This document shows, in pieces, positions 17,407 to 25,830 of a stretch of DNA of 51,222 bases. The DNA comes from JAFAXD01 sp035472475 (lineage in GTDB: Bacteria > Pseudomonadota > Alphaproteobacteria > Rhizobiales > Xanthobacteraceae): contig DATIPA010000237.1 in the NCBI GenBank assembly GCA_035472475.1, positions 1 through 51,222 of the forward strand. Direction: 5' to 3'. The notes beneath the pieces are model-generated. The model made no database searches. It saw only the letters and a list, made by a program, of their open reading frames with translations, and had not been told where the DNA came from. The position numbers and the translations under genes are program-made. The stretch's first letter is position 1. Each line of letters opens with the position of its first letter.

Positions 17407-17597
17407 TTTCAACTACCGACCGCGGCAAGGCGACACGCGGTCGGAGACGCGCGCCGTCAACTGAACCGCTAAGATCGTCGGTCCGCGCGCCGCACGGGGC
17501 ATCTTTCGTTGATGGGAGCGCTCGAAAGCGTTGCCATCCCGCGTACGCGTTGAGCCTCCCTGGAACTGTCGCCCCGAAAATGCGGGAGGTGCGTCGC

Positions 17598-18899
17598 GTG
17601 GATGAATTCGTAGAATTGGCAAATTGGTTCGGCTGGCAAGCGCCGCACGTCCCGTTGGTCGTGGACAGTCTCCCAAGCCCCACGTTCAAGCTCAAAGATC
17701 AGCCGCGCGTCTCATTCAGCACCAACAACTATCTCGGCATCTCGACGAGCCCGCGGGCGAAAGCGGCCGCCGTCCGTGGCGTCGAGCTCTACGGGGTCGG
17801 CAACAGCGATTCGCGGCTACTCGGCGGCAATCTCGGGCTCTACGGCGACCTCGAGCGTAAGATCGCGCGCTCCAACGGCAAGAGCCACGCGATCCTGTTT
17901 GCGACCGGATATCTGACCAACCTCGGCGCCCTGTCGACGCTGCCGCGCGCCCCCCAGATCGCCCGCGCTGTCGGCTTCACGCCGAGCCGCGAGTACTCGT
18001 ACGCCTACTTCAGCGACGAATATAACCACATCAGCATTCGCGAAGGCATGGCGTTGTCCGGCGCCCGGCGATACAGCTATCGTCATCGCGATCTCGATCA
18101 TCTCGAGAAGCTGCTGCGCCAATCAAGCGACACATCCAAGATCATCGTGACCGACGGCGTGTTCAGCCAGGACGGCGACATTGCACCGATCCCCGAGCTG
18201 TTGCGTCTGGCGGAGCGGTGGGACGCGCTCCTTTATGTTGACGACTGCCACGGCGCCGGCGTGCTCGGGGCTTCGGGTGGCGGCATCCTGGAGCACTTTC
18301 AGGCGGCGAACGACCGACTGATCTACATGGCAACGTTCAGCAAGGCTTACGGCTCGATCGGGGGCTACGTCGCGGCCAATGGCTTGATCACCGAAATCCT
18401 GCGCATGTCGTCTGCCGCCTATGGCTTCACCGCGACGCTGCCGCCGGACCAGGCGATGATCATATCGACCGCGATCGACATCGTGCGCGACGAGCCGGAA
18501 CGCCGGCAGCGGCTGTGGGAGAATCAACGCTATTTCGTCGCGCGCATGGCCGAGTTGAATTACCGGCTCGTCGCAACGGAGACGCCGATCGTCCCGATCT
18601 GGCTCGGCGACGACGACAGGGCTGAGAAGCTCGCCGCGGCAATTCGCGCGGAGGGGATACACGTCGACGCCATCCGATTCCCAGCCGTACCGCTCAACTC
18701 AGCGCGGCTTCGGATCCAAATGAACGCCGGCCACCGCCGCGAGGATATCGATCATCTGCTTGAAGTCCTGAGACGGAATCAACACCTCGCCGAGCCTGCG
18801 CGGCGTTTGGTCGCCGCGAGTGCTCACGCTGGCCGCAGGTCGGCGGCTCGCCCATCGGCACCGACGCCGGCCTCGGGCCCGCTGGTCGCGCTCGAGTAG
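17598..18899 (+). CDS. Alpha-oxoamine synthase family PLP enzyme (KBL/BioF/SPT-like)
   Basis: A 433-residue fold-type I PLP enzyme that would condense an acyl-CoA or acyl-ACP with an amino acid, with decarboxylation. Visible elements: TNNYLGIS near the start, GVGNSDSRLLGGN, the PLP-stacking His in SDEYNHISIREG, DDCHGAGVLG with the cofactor Asp and His, and Lys249 in FSKAYGSIGG, the Schiff-base lysine. GTG at 17598 is preferred because GGGAGG lies 8 nt upstream; an ATG at 17580 and a TTG at 17550 are weaker. It is not near bio genes, so BioF is unlikely. A sphingolipid- or aminoketone-type product is possible. A basic, Ala/Pro-rich tail of about 40 residues follows the fold. Confidence 0.8.
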   Translation: MDEFVELANWFGWQAPHVPLVVDSLPSPTFKLKDQPRVSFSTNNYLGISTSPRAKAAAVRGVELYGVGNSDSRLLGGNLGLYGDLERKIARSNGKSHAILFATGYLTNLGALSTLPRAPQIARAVGFTPSREYSYAYFSDEYNHISIREGMALSGARRYSYRHRDLDHLEKLLRQSSDTSKIIVTDGVFSQDGDIAPIPELLRLAERWDALLYVDDCHGAGVLGASGGGILEHFQAANDRLIYMATFSKAYGSIGGYVAANGLITEILRMSSAAYGFTATLPPDQAMIISTAIDIVRDEPERRQRLWENQRYFVARMAELNYRLVATETPIVPIWLGDDDRAEKLAAAIRAEGIHVDAIRFPAVPLNSARLRIQMNAGHRREDIDHLLEVLRRNQHLAEPARRLVAASAHAGRRSAARPSAPTPASGPLVALE

Positions 18900-18967
18900 C
18901 TGGCTCGACCAACGTTCAGAACTGCGGTTTAGGCTGCTCGCATGCGGTCTCGCCATTGCGTTGCGCC

Positions 18968-19906
18968 TCACGCGCACTGCAGATAATGCAGTGTGATCTC
19001 CGGCAGGCAGTTGATCCGCGCCGCGACGATCGATGATCCGAGCCCCACAGACGTGTATCCAGCCATGGTGTTGTAGGTCCATGCCCCCGCGCCCATGCGG
19101 CGCGGCAACGCCGAATCGAGGGTGATGGGGATCTGACCGGGCAGGCACAGCTGACCGCCATGGGTATGCCCGCTCAGAATGAGCGAAAACCCCGCGTGCG
19201 CCGCCTGTCGATAGACTTCCGGAGTGTGCGACAAGAGGATCGAAAAGCCGCCTTGCGGGATTTCGGACGCGGCCTTTTCGATGTTGTCCACCCGAAAGAA
19301 GTGCGCGTCGTCGATGCCGGCGAGGTAGATGCGCTGGTCGCCACGAGCAATCACTGCGCACTCATTGAGCAACATCTTAATGCCGATGTCCTCGAGTCCC
19401 GGCACCATCCGGATCGTGTCGTGATTGCCGAGAACGCCATAGATCGGGCCTTTGATCTGCCCGCAGAGTGCCGCCAATCCTTTGAGCGCATGATCGAACG
19501 GGCCGGCCGTTGCGGCGCGATAGTCCCCCGTCAGGACGCAGGCGTCATAGCTTAGACCGGGTAGAAGTTCGCTCGCGCGTTGCATTGCGCCTTCGTTCAT
19601 TTCGACGTGCGGATCGCTGATATGCAGGAGGGTGAAACCGTCGAACGCGGCGGGCAGTGCAGCGAAAGTCAGGTCGTTGCGGCGAACCTGCACGCGCGCG
19701 GCATTCCGGCACCCGCGCCAGTAAAGCCCAGTCATTTTGAGAACGGCGCGAATGACCGACGGTGCCGCATACCAGTTCTCGGGGTGGAAGAAATTCAATC
19801 CCTGCCCGAATATCTGGGCTTCGTGGTCGGTCTCAATTCCAAGACGCTGGCGCGCGTAGACGGCTCCTAGGCGTTGTTCCAATCTGCGGAGATCCGCGTC
19901 GTTCAC
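18968..19906 (-). CDS. Metallophosphoesterase (YkuE/LpxG-like)
   Basis: A 312-residue calcineurin-fold enzyme with all five metal motifs: SDPHVE, LTGDYRAA, LGNHDT, LLSHTPEV and SGHTHGGQLCLPG. The HTHGGQ ending is typical of the YkuE/YaeI/LpxG group, some of which hydrolyse UDP-diacylglucosamine in lipid A synthesis. A hydrophobic stretch about residues 50-65 (APSVIRAVLKMTGLYW) may be peripheral membrane contact. It begins 4 nt inside the end of epmB, so it is translated from the epmB transcript, although no link to EF-P modification is known. Confidence 0.87.
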   Translation of the reverse strand: MNDADLRRLEQRLGAVYARQRLGIETDHEAQIFGQGLNFFHPENWYAAPSVIRAVLKMTGLYWRGCRNAARVQVRRNDLTFAALPAAFDGFTLLHISDPHVEMNEGAMQRASELLPGLSYDACVLTGDYRAATAGPFDHALKGLAALCGQIKGPIYGVLGNHDTIRMVPGLEDIGIKMLLNECAVIARGDQRIYLAGIDDAHFFRVDNIEKAASEIPQGGFSILLSHTPEVYRQAAHAGFSLILSGHTHGGQLCLPGQIPITLDSALPRRMGAGAWTYNTMAGYTSVGLGSSIVAARINCLPEITLHYLQCA

Positions 19907-20961
19907 GGCACGTCACCTGGCGGGTACACCGATCGCCCACCGCTCGGATCCTCGACTTCATAACGTCCGCCATCAAGCGGCTTGAGATAGACCGGCCCGA
20001 TCGGCACCTTGCCGGCGCCGCCGGGAATATCGAGCGCATAGGTCGGCTGACACAGTCCAGACAACGTCCCGCGCAGTGCGCGCATCAGGCGCTGGCCGTC
20101 GGCGATCGTGGTGCGCAGATGCCCGGTGCCGGGCGCCAAATCCGCATGATGCAGATAGTACGGCTTGATCCTATTCTCGACCAACGTTCGAAACAGCTGG
20201 CCGAGCATTGCTGGCGCGTCGTTAACGTCCCTTAGGAGGACGGTTTGGCTGAGCAGCGGAATGCCGGCATCGATGAGCCGCGCGCAAGCGGCCCGCGCCT
20301 GCTTCGTCAATTCGCGCGCGTGATTGATATGCAGTACCACGTAGGTCGCCTGCGCGCGGCTCCGCAGCGTCCGCACAAGTTCGCGTGTAATGAGCGCAGG
20401 TGCCACAGCCGGCACGCGCGTGTGCACGCGGACGATCTTGACATGATCGATCGCCGCAAGCTGATGCATTACCGTGCGCAGCCGGCGCGCCGCCAGCACC
20501 AGCGGATCGCCGCCGGTGAGGATAACCTCCCAGATGCGATCCTGCGCGCGAATATACTGCAACGCCGCCTCGAGCTCGGGCGGCGACAGGGTGCCGCGCC
20601 CGCGCGGACCAACCATTTCGCGCCGAAAGCAGAAGCGGCAATAGACAGGACACACGTGCGCGAGCTTCAGCAGCACGCGATCCGGGTAGCGATGTACGAT
20701 CCCTTCGACCGGGCTGTGGGGATCGTCGCCGATTGGATCCGCCAGTTCCTCGGGTCGCACCACAAGTTCAGCGGGATCGGGGATGAATTGGCGCCCGATC
20801 GGATCGTCGGGGTTATCCGCATCGATAAGCTCGGCGACGACTGGCGTGATGGCAACTGCATAGCGCTCAGCGACGGCTGCGAGCGCCGCGCGCCGATCGG
20901 CAGGCACGAGACCCGCGTCGATCAGTTCGGCCGGTCGCTGCAAGCTTCGGGAAGCCCTCAT
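19903..20961 (-). CDS. epmB: EF-P (R)-beta-lysine modification 2,3-aminomutase
   Basis: A 352-residue radical-SAM enzyme of the lysine 2,3-aminomutase family. The cluster motif is CPVYCRFC (Cys104, Cys108, Cys111), followed by FRREMVG. LTGGDPLV is the SAM-binding stretch and IPGGAGKVP carries the lysine expected to hold PLP. It would turn L-alpha-lysine into (R)-beta-lysine, which EpmA attaches to EF-P. Length fits EpmB rather than catabolic KamA, which has an extra C-terminal region. The assignment is strengthened by epmA and efp 2-3 kb away. The ATG at 20961 has only a weak ribosome site; the frame is open back to 21039. Confidence 0.88.
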   Translation of the reverse strand: MRASRSLQRPAELIDAGLVPADRRAALAAVAERYAVAITPVVAELIDADNPDDPIGRQFIPDPAELVVRPEELADPIGDDPHSPVEGIVHRYPDRVLLKLAHVCPVYCRFCFRREMVGPRGRGTLSPPELEAALQYIRAQDRIWEVILTGGDPLVLAARRLRTVMHQLAAIDHVKIVRVHTRVPAVAPALITRELVRTLRSRAQATYVVLHINHARELTKQARAACARLIDAGIPLLSQTVLLRDVNDAPAMLGQLFRTLVENRIKPYYLHHADLAPGTGHLRTTIADGQRLMRALRGTLSGLCQPTYALDIPGGAGKVPIGPVYLKPLDGGRYEVEDPSGGRSVYPPGDVP

Positions 20962-21087
20962 GGTCGAACTCGCTATCGTTGTGGCGCGGCCGCGCGCCGC
21001 GCGGTTTTGCAGCCTTGCGCCAAAATACGCCCCGGACAATAAAGCTTTTCGGTGTTCGAGAGGACTGGGTGTCAGTCAACAGTACGC

Positions 21088-21110
21088 AAGCCCCGGGTTT
21101 GACCCGGCTT
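21088..21110. repeat. GC-rich inverted repeat upstream of a Bug protein gene
   Basis: AAGCCCCGGG, a 5-nt loop TTTGA, then CCCGGCTT; the stem is complete apart from two unpaired C residues. It looks like a decayed REP-type palindrome of the kind common between rhizobial genes. No T-run follows, so termination is not indicated. Confidence 0.45.
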
Positions 21111-21165
21111 CGGGGAGCGTAACAGTGCTGGGCATTCGCTAAACGATAAGGACGAGGGGGAAACC

Positions 21166-22131
21166 ATGAGGCGCGTTGCTGCGATCACGATTGCCACAGT
21201 GGTGCTGGCGTGCATGTCGCCAGGTTTCGCCGGCGAGACGTGGCCCGACCACACTGTCAAGTTCATCGTTCCGTTCGGTCCGGGCGCTGGCGCCGACATC
21301 GGCGCACGCTTGTTCGCCGAGCGGCTTTCCACCCGCTGGGGCAAGCCGGTCGTTGTAGAGAACAGGCCTGGCGGCGACGGCTTTGTGGCGATCACTGCTT
21401 TCGTCGGCGCCGATGACGATCACACGCTTCTGTTCGCGGCTGCCGGAAGCTTCACGGCGCACCCCTACCAACACGACAAGGTTCCCTACGACATCCGCGA
21501 CATCGTCCCGATCGCGCGCGTATCCAATACCATCATCACGGTCGGGACGCCGGAAACGATGAAATTCGAATCGCTTGCGGATCTGGTTGCGCGCGCCCGC
21601 GCGCAACCAGGCAAGCTCAACGCCGCACTGGTCCCCGGTATCACCGAGTTTGTCTGGGACGGGTTTGTCAACGAGGCCAAGCTCGACTTCGCGAAAGTGC
21701 CGTACCGGGACATTGTTCAAGCCGGTACCGATCTCGGTGAAGGCCGCATTCAAGTGATGATGACCGGCCTTGCTGTGATTCAGGCTCAGGTCCAAGCCAG
21801 ACGCGTCAAATTGCTCGCGGTCACCAACCGGAAGCGCGCGGTCTCCTATCCGGATGTGCCGACCGTCACCGAGGCGGGTTTCCCGGCGCTCGAGGTCGAC
21901 GGTCTCGTCGGTCTGTTCGGACCACGATCGATGGTAGCCGACTTGCGCGAGCGAATAGCGGCAGACGTGCGGGCGGTTGCGGCCGATCCGGTCGTGGTGG
22001 ACCGGCTCACTACCACCGCGCAGGTGGTCAATCCGGGCACCCCGGCCGAGTTCGCCGCCGCGATCGACGAACAGCGCGCCAAGATGGCGGCGATCGCGCA
22101 GCGCCTCGGTCTCAAAGCGGCGGGCCAATGA
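21166..22131 (+). CDS. Bug/TctC-family extracytoplasmic solute-binding protein
   Basis: A 321-residue periplasmic binding protein. The signal peptide ends SPGFAG, followed by the family start WPDHTVKFIVPFGPGAGADIGAR. VVENRPGGDGFVA and YPDVPTVTEAGFPALEV are standard TctC elements. GAGGGGG lies 5 nt before the ATG at 21166. Its stop overlaps the start of the deacetylase gene by 4 nt (ATGA), so the two are coupled, and the ligand may be the substrate or product of that enzyme (inference). There is no TctAB pair nearby. Confidence 0.9.
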   Translation: MRRVAAITIATVVLACMSPGFAGETWPDHTVKFIVPFGPGAGADIGARLFAERLSTRWGKPVVVENRPGGDGFVAITAFVGADDDHTLLFAAAGSFTAHPYQHDKVPYDIRDIVPIARVSNTIITVGTPETMKFESLADLVARARAQPGKLNAALVPGITEFVWDGFVNEAKLDFAKVPYRDIVQAGTDLGEGRIQVMMTGLAVIQAQVQARRVKLLAVTNRKRAVSYPDVPTVTEAGFPALEVDGLVGLFGPRSMVADLRERIAADVRAVAADPVVVDRLTTTAQVVNPGTPAEFAAAIDEQRAKMAAIAQRLGLKAAGQ

Positions 22132-23018
22132 GCCCGCCCGACAGCCGGTCGCGGATGCTGCCGACCGATCGCATCACCTATTCGGCGATTGCTGACAGGT
22201 CACCGTTGCGGCTTCCCGATGGGGCCCGCATGGCGGTGTGGGTCATCGTCAATGTGGAGGAGTGGGATCCGACTCAGACGATGCCGCGCACGGTGCTCAC
22301 CCCGCCGGCGGGCGGCGCGCCAATGCCGGACATCCCCAACTGGGCTTGGCACGAATACGGCAACCGGGTCGGCTTCTGGCGCATTGTCAAGGTGTTCGAC
22401 GAGTTTGCGATTCCCGGTGTGCTCGCCATCAACGGCTCCGCTCTCGCCGCCTACAAGCCGATCGTGGAGGCGGCCGTCGCACGACGCTGGGAATTCATGG
22501 GTCACGGATTCACTCAGCGCAACATGCAGAAAGTCGAGGACGAGCGCGCCGATATCCGCAAGACGCGCATTGTAATCGAGCAGGCGACCGGCAAGGTGCC
22601 GCGCGGCTGGCTCGGACCCGGGCTGACCGAAACCTGGGAGACGCCGGATATCCTCAAAGAGGAGGGATATGACTATGTCGCCGATTGGGTGCTCGACGAC
22701 CAGCCGGTGCGGCTCAAGACCCGCACCCAGCCGATCGTCAACATTCCCTACACCCAGGAGTGCAACGACGTCGCCATGATGCTGATCCAGCATCACCCGG
22801 CCTCCGAATATTTCCATCGAGCCGTCGACCAGTTCGAACAGATTTATGCCGACGCCGAAGGTTCGGCGCGCGTCATGGCGCTCGTCTTGCATCCCTACAT
22901 CATGGGAGCGCCGCACCGTTTGAAGTATTTCCGCCGCGCAATCGAGGTGATGCGGCAGAAGCCCGGCGTGTTGTTCTGGACGGGCGAGCAGATCCTGGAT
23001 TGGTTTGTCGCCGCCTAA
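22128..23018 (+). CDS. Polysaccharide deacetylase family protein (PuuE/allantoinase-like)
   Basis: A 296-residue NodB-homology protein of the PuuE branch. Instead of the classical TFDD it has VNVEEWD near residue 41, as in cofactor-independent allantoinases and related C-N hydrolases. Also present are the GHGFTQRN metal or substrate His, GWLGPGLTETWETPDIL and the final HPYIMGAPHRLK with the second His. No signal peptide is seen, so it is cytosolic and probably hydrolyses a small amide or ureide, not peptidoglycan. It overlaps the preceding binding-protein gene by 4 nt. No other purine-degradation genes are in the window. Confidence 0.8.
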   Translation: MSPPDSRSRMLPTDRITYSAIADRSPLRLPDGARMAVWVIVNVEEWDPTQTMPRTVLTPPAGGAPMPDIPNWAWHEYGNRVGFWRIVKVFDEFAIPGVLAINGSALAAYKPIVEAAVARRWEFMGHGFTQRNMQKVEDERADIRKTRIVIEQATGKVPRGWLGPGLTETWETPDILKEEGYDYVADWVLDDQPVRLKTRTQPIVNIPYTQECNDVAMMLIQHHPASEYFHRAVDQFEQIYADAEGSARVMALVLHPYIMGAPHRLKYFRRAIEVMRQKPGVLFWTGEQILDWFVAA

Positions 23019-23165
23019 GCATGCCAAACAGTGCTGCCGGTCGGCCGCCAGAACAAAAAGGATTGTTATAAGCGTGAGGCCAGACCGTGGGGCGAGCAGT
23101 TTTGACATCGCCGGAAACCTATCTGTGTTGCGCCCGACAAAGGTCATCTCCTCGCCCGGTCGATC

Positions 23166-24200
23166 CTAATCCGGCGTCCACAGCACCTGTTCGATGCGCG
23201 TCGCACCGGTCGCCAGCATGACCAGCCGATCAAACCCAAGCGCGATTCCGCTTGCGGGAGGCATGACCGCAAGGGCCGCCAGGAAATCCTCATCGATCGG
23301 GTAGCGCTCACCATGGAGGCGTTCTTTCTCGTCCATCTCGACCTCGAAGCGCCGCCGCTGTTCGGCCGGGTCAGTGAGCTCGGCGAAACCGTTGGCGAGT
23401 TCCACGCCGCAAACATAAAGTTCGAATCGCTCTGCCACCCGCGGATCCGACAGTTTGCGTCGCGCCAGTGCCGCTTCGGCCACCGGATATTCCGTGAGAA
23501 TAGTAGGTTGACCGATACCAAGGTTGGGCTCGATCCGTTCAACCAGGATGCGGCTGAAAATGTCCGACCAAGTATCGTCGGCGGCGATGCGGATGTTTTG
23601 ATTCTCGGCTTGACGCGCCAATGCGTCCCGGTCAACCGCATCGGGAGCGACCGTCGCCAGCAGATCAACACCAGCATGGCGGCGGAACGCCTGCGCAACC
23701 GTCAGACGCTCGGGGGCAGCGAACGGGTCTGCGCTGTGATCGCGGAACGAAAGTCTCCGCGTTCCGACCGCGCGGGTCGCCAGCGCCAGGACCACCGCGC
23801 AATCCTCCATCAAAGTCTCATAGGGCTCACGCGCTCGGTACCATTCGAGCATCGTGAACTCCGGGTGATGCAGCGCGCCGCGCTCGCGGTTGCGAAATAC
23901 TCGCGCGAATTCAAAAATTCGCGGCTCGCCAGCCGCCAGCAATTTCTTGCAGGCAAACTCGGGCGAGGTGTGCAGATAGCGCTTTGAGGGTTCCCCGGCC
24001 GGGCTGATCTGTTCGGTCGCAAACGCGTGCAGATGGGCTTCGTTACCGGGTGATGCCTGGAGGATTGCGGCCTCGACCTCGACGAAATGCAGCGATTCGA
24101 ACCATCCTCGCAGCACAGTGCGGATAAGCCGCCGCGCGCGCAACAAAGGGCGCCGGTCGGCATGGATGCGGGGCGACCACCACCGGGAGGGAGAGTTCAT
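23166..24200 (-). CDS. epmA: EF-P lysine lysyltransferase (GenX/PoxA/YjeA)
   Basis: A 344-residue class II aminoacyl-tRNA-synthetase-like protein that lacks the tRNA anticodon-binding domain of LysRS, the hallmark of EpmA. Motif 2 is FEFARVFRNRE with HHPEFTMLEWY; motif 3 is ASGIALGFDRLVML. YLHTSPEFACKKLL forms part of the active site. It would activate (R)-beta-lysine with ATP and join it to the conserved lysine of EF-P. ATG at 24200 is chosen from the natural N-terminus and AAGGA just upstream; the frame is open to 24290. It is divergent from efp, its substrate. Confidence 0.93.
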   Translation of the reverse strand: MNSPSRWWSPRIHADRRPLLRARRLIRTVLRGWFESLHFVEVEAAILQASPGNEAHLHAFATEQISPAGEPSKRYLHTSPEFACKKLLAAGEPRIFEFARVFRNRERGALHHPEFTMLEWYRAREPYETLMEDCAVVLALATRAVGTRRLSFRDHSADPFAAPERLTVAQAFRRHAGVDLLATVAPDAVDRDALARQAENQNIRIAADDTWSDIFSRILVERIEPNLGIGQPTILTEYPVAEAALARRKLSDPRVAERFELYVCGVELANGFAELTDPAEQRRRFEVEMDEKERLHGERYPIDEDFLAALAVMPPASGIALGFDRLVMLATGATRIEQVLWTPD

Positions 24201-24329
24201 AGGTCCTTGTCTCGGGCTTGCAAAACTGCTGGCACAAGCCCTCAAGATCAGTATGTTGCCGCCCGAGCTTCCGGAATAGGGGCAGACCAACGGGCTTGCG
24301 GGCCCCCAACGCTAGTAGTTAGAGGACCC

Positions 24330-24896
24330 ATGAAAGTCATCGCCAGTTCTCTGCGTAAAGGCAATATCGTCGAAATCGACGATAAGCTTTACGCGATCTT
24401 GAGCGCAGAAAATATCCATCCCGGCAAGGGCACACCGGTCACTCAGGTCGACATGCGCCGCCTGAACGACGGCGTGAAGTCCTCGCTCCGGTTCAAGACC
24501 ACCGACCAGGTGGAACGCGCTCACGTGGAGGAGCGCGAATATCAATATCTCTACGAAGACGGCGACGGATTCCATTTCATGAACATGGAATCCTATGACC
24601 AGATCGCGGTCCCATCCGACGTCATCGGGGAGCAATCGGTCTATCTGCTGCCCGAGATGAAGGTGCGGCTCAGCGTTTACGAGGGAACGCCGGTCGGGAT
24701 CGAACTGCCGCAACGCGCGACCCTCGAAGTGGTCGAGACCGAGCCGACCGTCAAGGGACAGACCGCATCCGGCTCCTACAAGCCGGCCGTGCTCTCGAAC
24801 GGCGTACGTACCATGGTGCCCGGCCACATCACGGTCGGCACCCGCATCATCGTGATGACCGCCGACGGCTCCTACTCGGAGCGTGCGAAGGACTAG
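24330..24896 (+). CDS. efp: Translation elongation factor P
   Basis: A 188-residue protein, the standard EF-P length, with KOW-like N-domain and two OB domains. The modified residue is Lys33 in the HPGKGTP loop, as expected for EpmA/EpmB-type beta-lysylation. It relieves ribosome stalling at consecutive prolines. The ATG at 24330 gives the usual MKVIASSLRKGN start, with AGAGGA 4 nt upstream; the frame stays open 240 nt further but that part is not EF-P-like. It is divergent from epmA and ends 11 bp from the convergent nadX-like gene. Confidence 0.97.
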   Translation: MKVIASSLRKGNIVEIDDKLYAILSAENIHPGKGTPVTQVDMRRLNDGVKSSLRFKTTDQVERAHVEEREYQYLYEDGDGFHFMNMESYDQIAVPSDVIGEQSVYLLPEMKVRLSVYEGTPVGIELPQRATLEVVETEPTVKGQTASGSYKPAVLSNGVRTMVPGHITVGTRIIVMTADGSYSERAKD

Positions 24897-24907
24897 GCGC
24901 GGCGACG

Positions 24908-25714
24908 CTACGTCCCGATCCGCACCGGCGCCCGCAGCTTGCGCAGTGCCGCCACAACCGACAGCGCGGTGATGCGCCCGGTCTTCGGGTTTTCCGACGG
25001 CACGTTTTCAATCGAAAACGAGAGCCGCGCCGAATCCGACTCCACCTCGATCGTGTGACAGTTGCGGGTGAGTGCCGGATCCGCCCAGATTTCGATCTCG
25101 GTCCGATCCGGCCCGATTCCGGCAAGCGCCAATGCGGCCACGACGTTGACATTGGCCGGGAAACCTTTGGCGGCTTCGCGCGCGCTGCCCGCGAATACCC
25201 GCTTGGCGGCGTTGAGCCCAGTAACCGAAATGCCGTTCGCCACCAGATAGGGCGCTCCCTCAAGCCCGCTCGGCGGCTTGCGGGTGATCATGCGCACCGA
25301 CTGGATCTTGCCTTCCGCAGCGGCGGTCACCGCGTCGAGACCAAGCAGCGCGCCGGTCGGAACGATGATCTGGCCGCCGCCCGAAGTTGCGAGTTCGATC
25401 AGGTCCGGCCGCGGCAGGAGCGCGCCGGCGCTCAGCACCATCACCCGCTTGCCCGCTGCAAGCATGGGCCGGCAGATCGCTTCGAGAACGCTCGCCGGCG
25501 CGCACTCGACCGCGAGGTCACAATGCTGCGGCAACGCGTCGAGTTCGATCAGCGGCGCGGCGATCCGCTCGGCATCGAGCCAAGCTTGCGCTTTGGCGCG
25601 ATCGCGGGCCACGACTGCGCTGAGCGCGAGCCCTGGAATTCCCGCGCTCAGCCGGCGCGCCACGACACGGCCGATGGCGCCGAGGCCTGCGATTGCAACC
25701 GGAATTGAGGTCAC
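24908..25714 (-). CDS. nadX: L-aspartate dehydrogenase (NadX-like)
   Basis: A 268-residue NAD(P)-dependent dehydrogenase. The Rossmann motif is IAGLGAIGRVVAR (residues 8-20). The family-specific C-terminal domain shows PTGALLGLDAVTAAA, NVNVVAALALAGIGPDRTEIEIWADP (split: the ANVNVV-AL and GPDRT elements) and NPKTGRITALSV. It oxidises L-aspartate to iminoaspartate, feeding NAD synthesis with NadA, or runs in reverse as aspartate synthesis. The GTG at 25714 is chosen because GGGGAG lies 6 nt upstream. No nadA or nadC is nearby and the divergent neighbour is a Bug protein, so a catabolic role on a related amino acid cannot be excluded. Confidence 0.83.
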   Translation of the reverse strand: MTSIPVAIAGLGAIGRVVARRLSAGIPGLALSAVVARDRAKAQAWLDAERIAAPLIELDALPQHCDLAVECAPASVLEAICRPMLAAGKRVMVLSAGALLPRPDLIELATSGGGQIIVPTGALLGLDAVTAAAEGKIQSVRMITRKPPSGLEGAPYLVANGISVTGLNAAKRVFAGSAREAAKGFPANVNVVAALALAGIGPDRTEIEIWADPALTRNCHTIEVESDSARLSFSIENVPSENPKTGRITALSVVAALRKLRAPVRIGT

Positions 25715-25830
25715 GCGAAGCTCCCCATGCGACTTGATTACGCTGCCCACCCGCCGGCAGCAACCTTGACCAGGCCCTCACACTCGTCCCATTTGTCGAC
25801 AGAATCGTAGGAAATCCAGGGAGGTAACGC

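Larger units (their letters stand above)
17149..17597. other. Divergent intergenic region between exporter and oxoamine synthase
   Basis: No gene is seen in these 449 bp. The region holds a pair of 14-bp direct repeats (17313-17341), a near-consensus sigma-70 promoter reading rightward (17378-17406) and a GC-rich hairpin at the predicted 5' end of its transcript (17416-17444). The first 150 bp, in front of the ATPase gene, show nothing I can name. Confidence 0.6.

Noticed and set aside
17598..18899. BioF (8-amino-7-oxononanoate synthase) or KBL
   Set aside because: No biotin or threonine-degradation genes nearby and the context is an exporter; only the wider family is supported.
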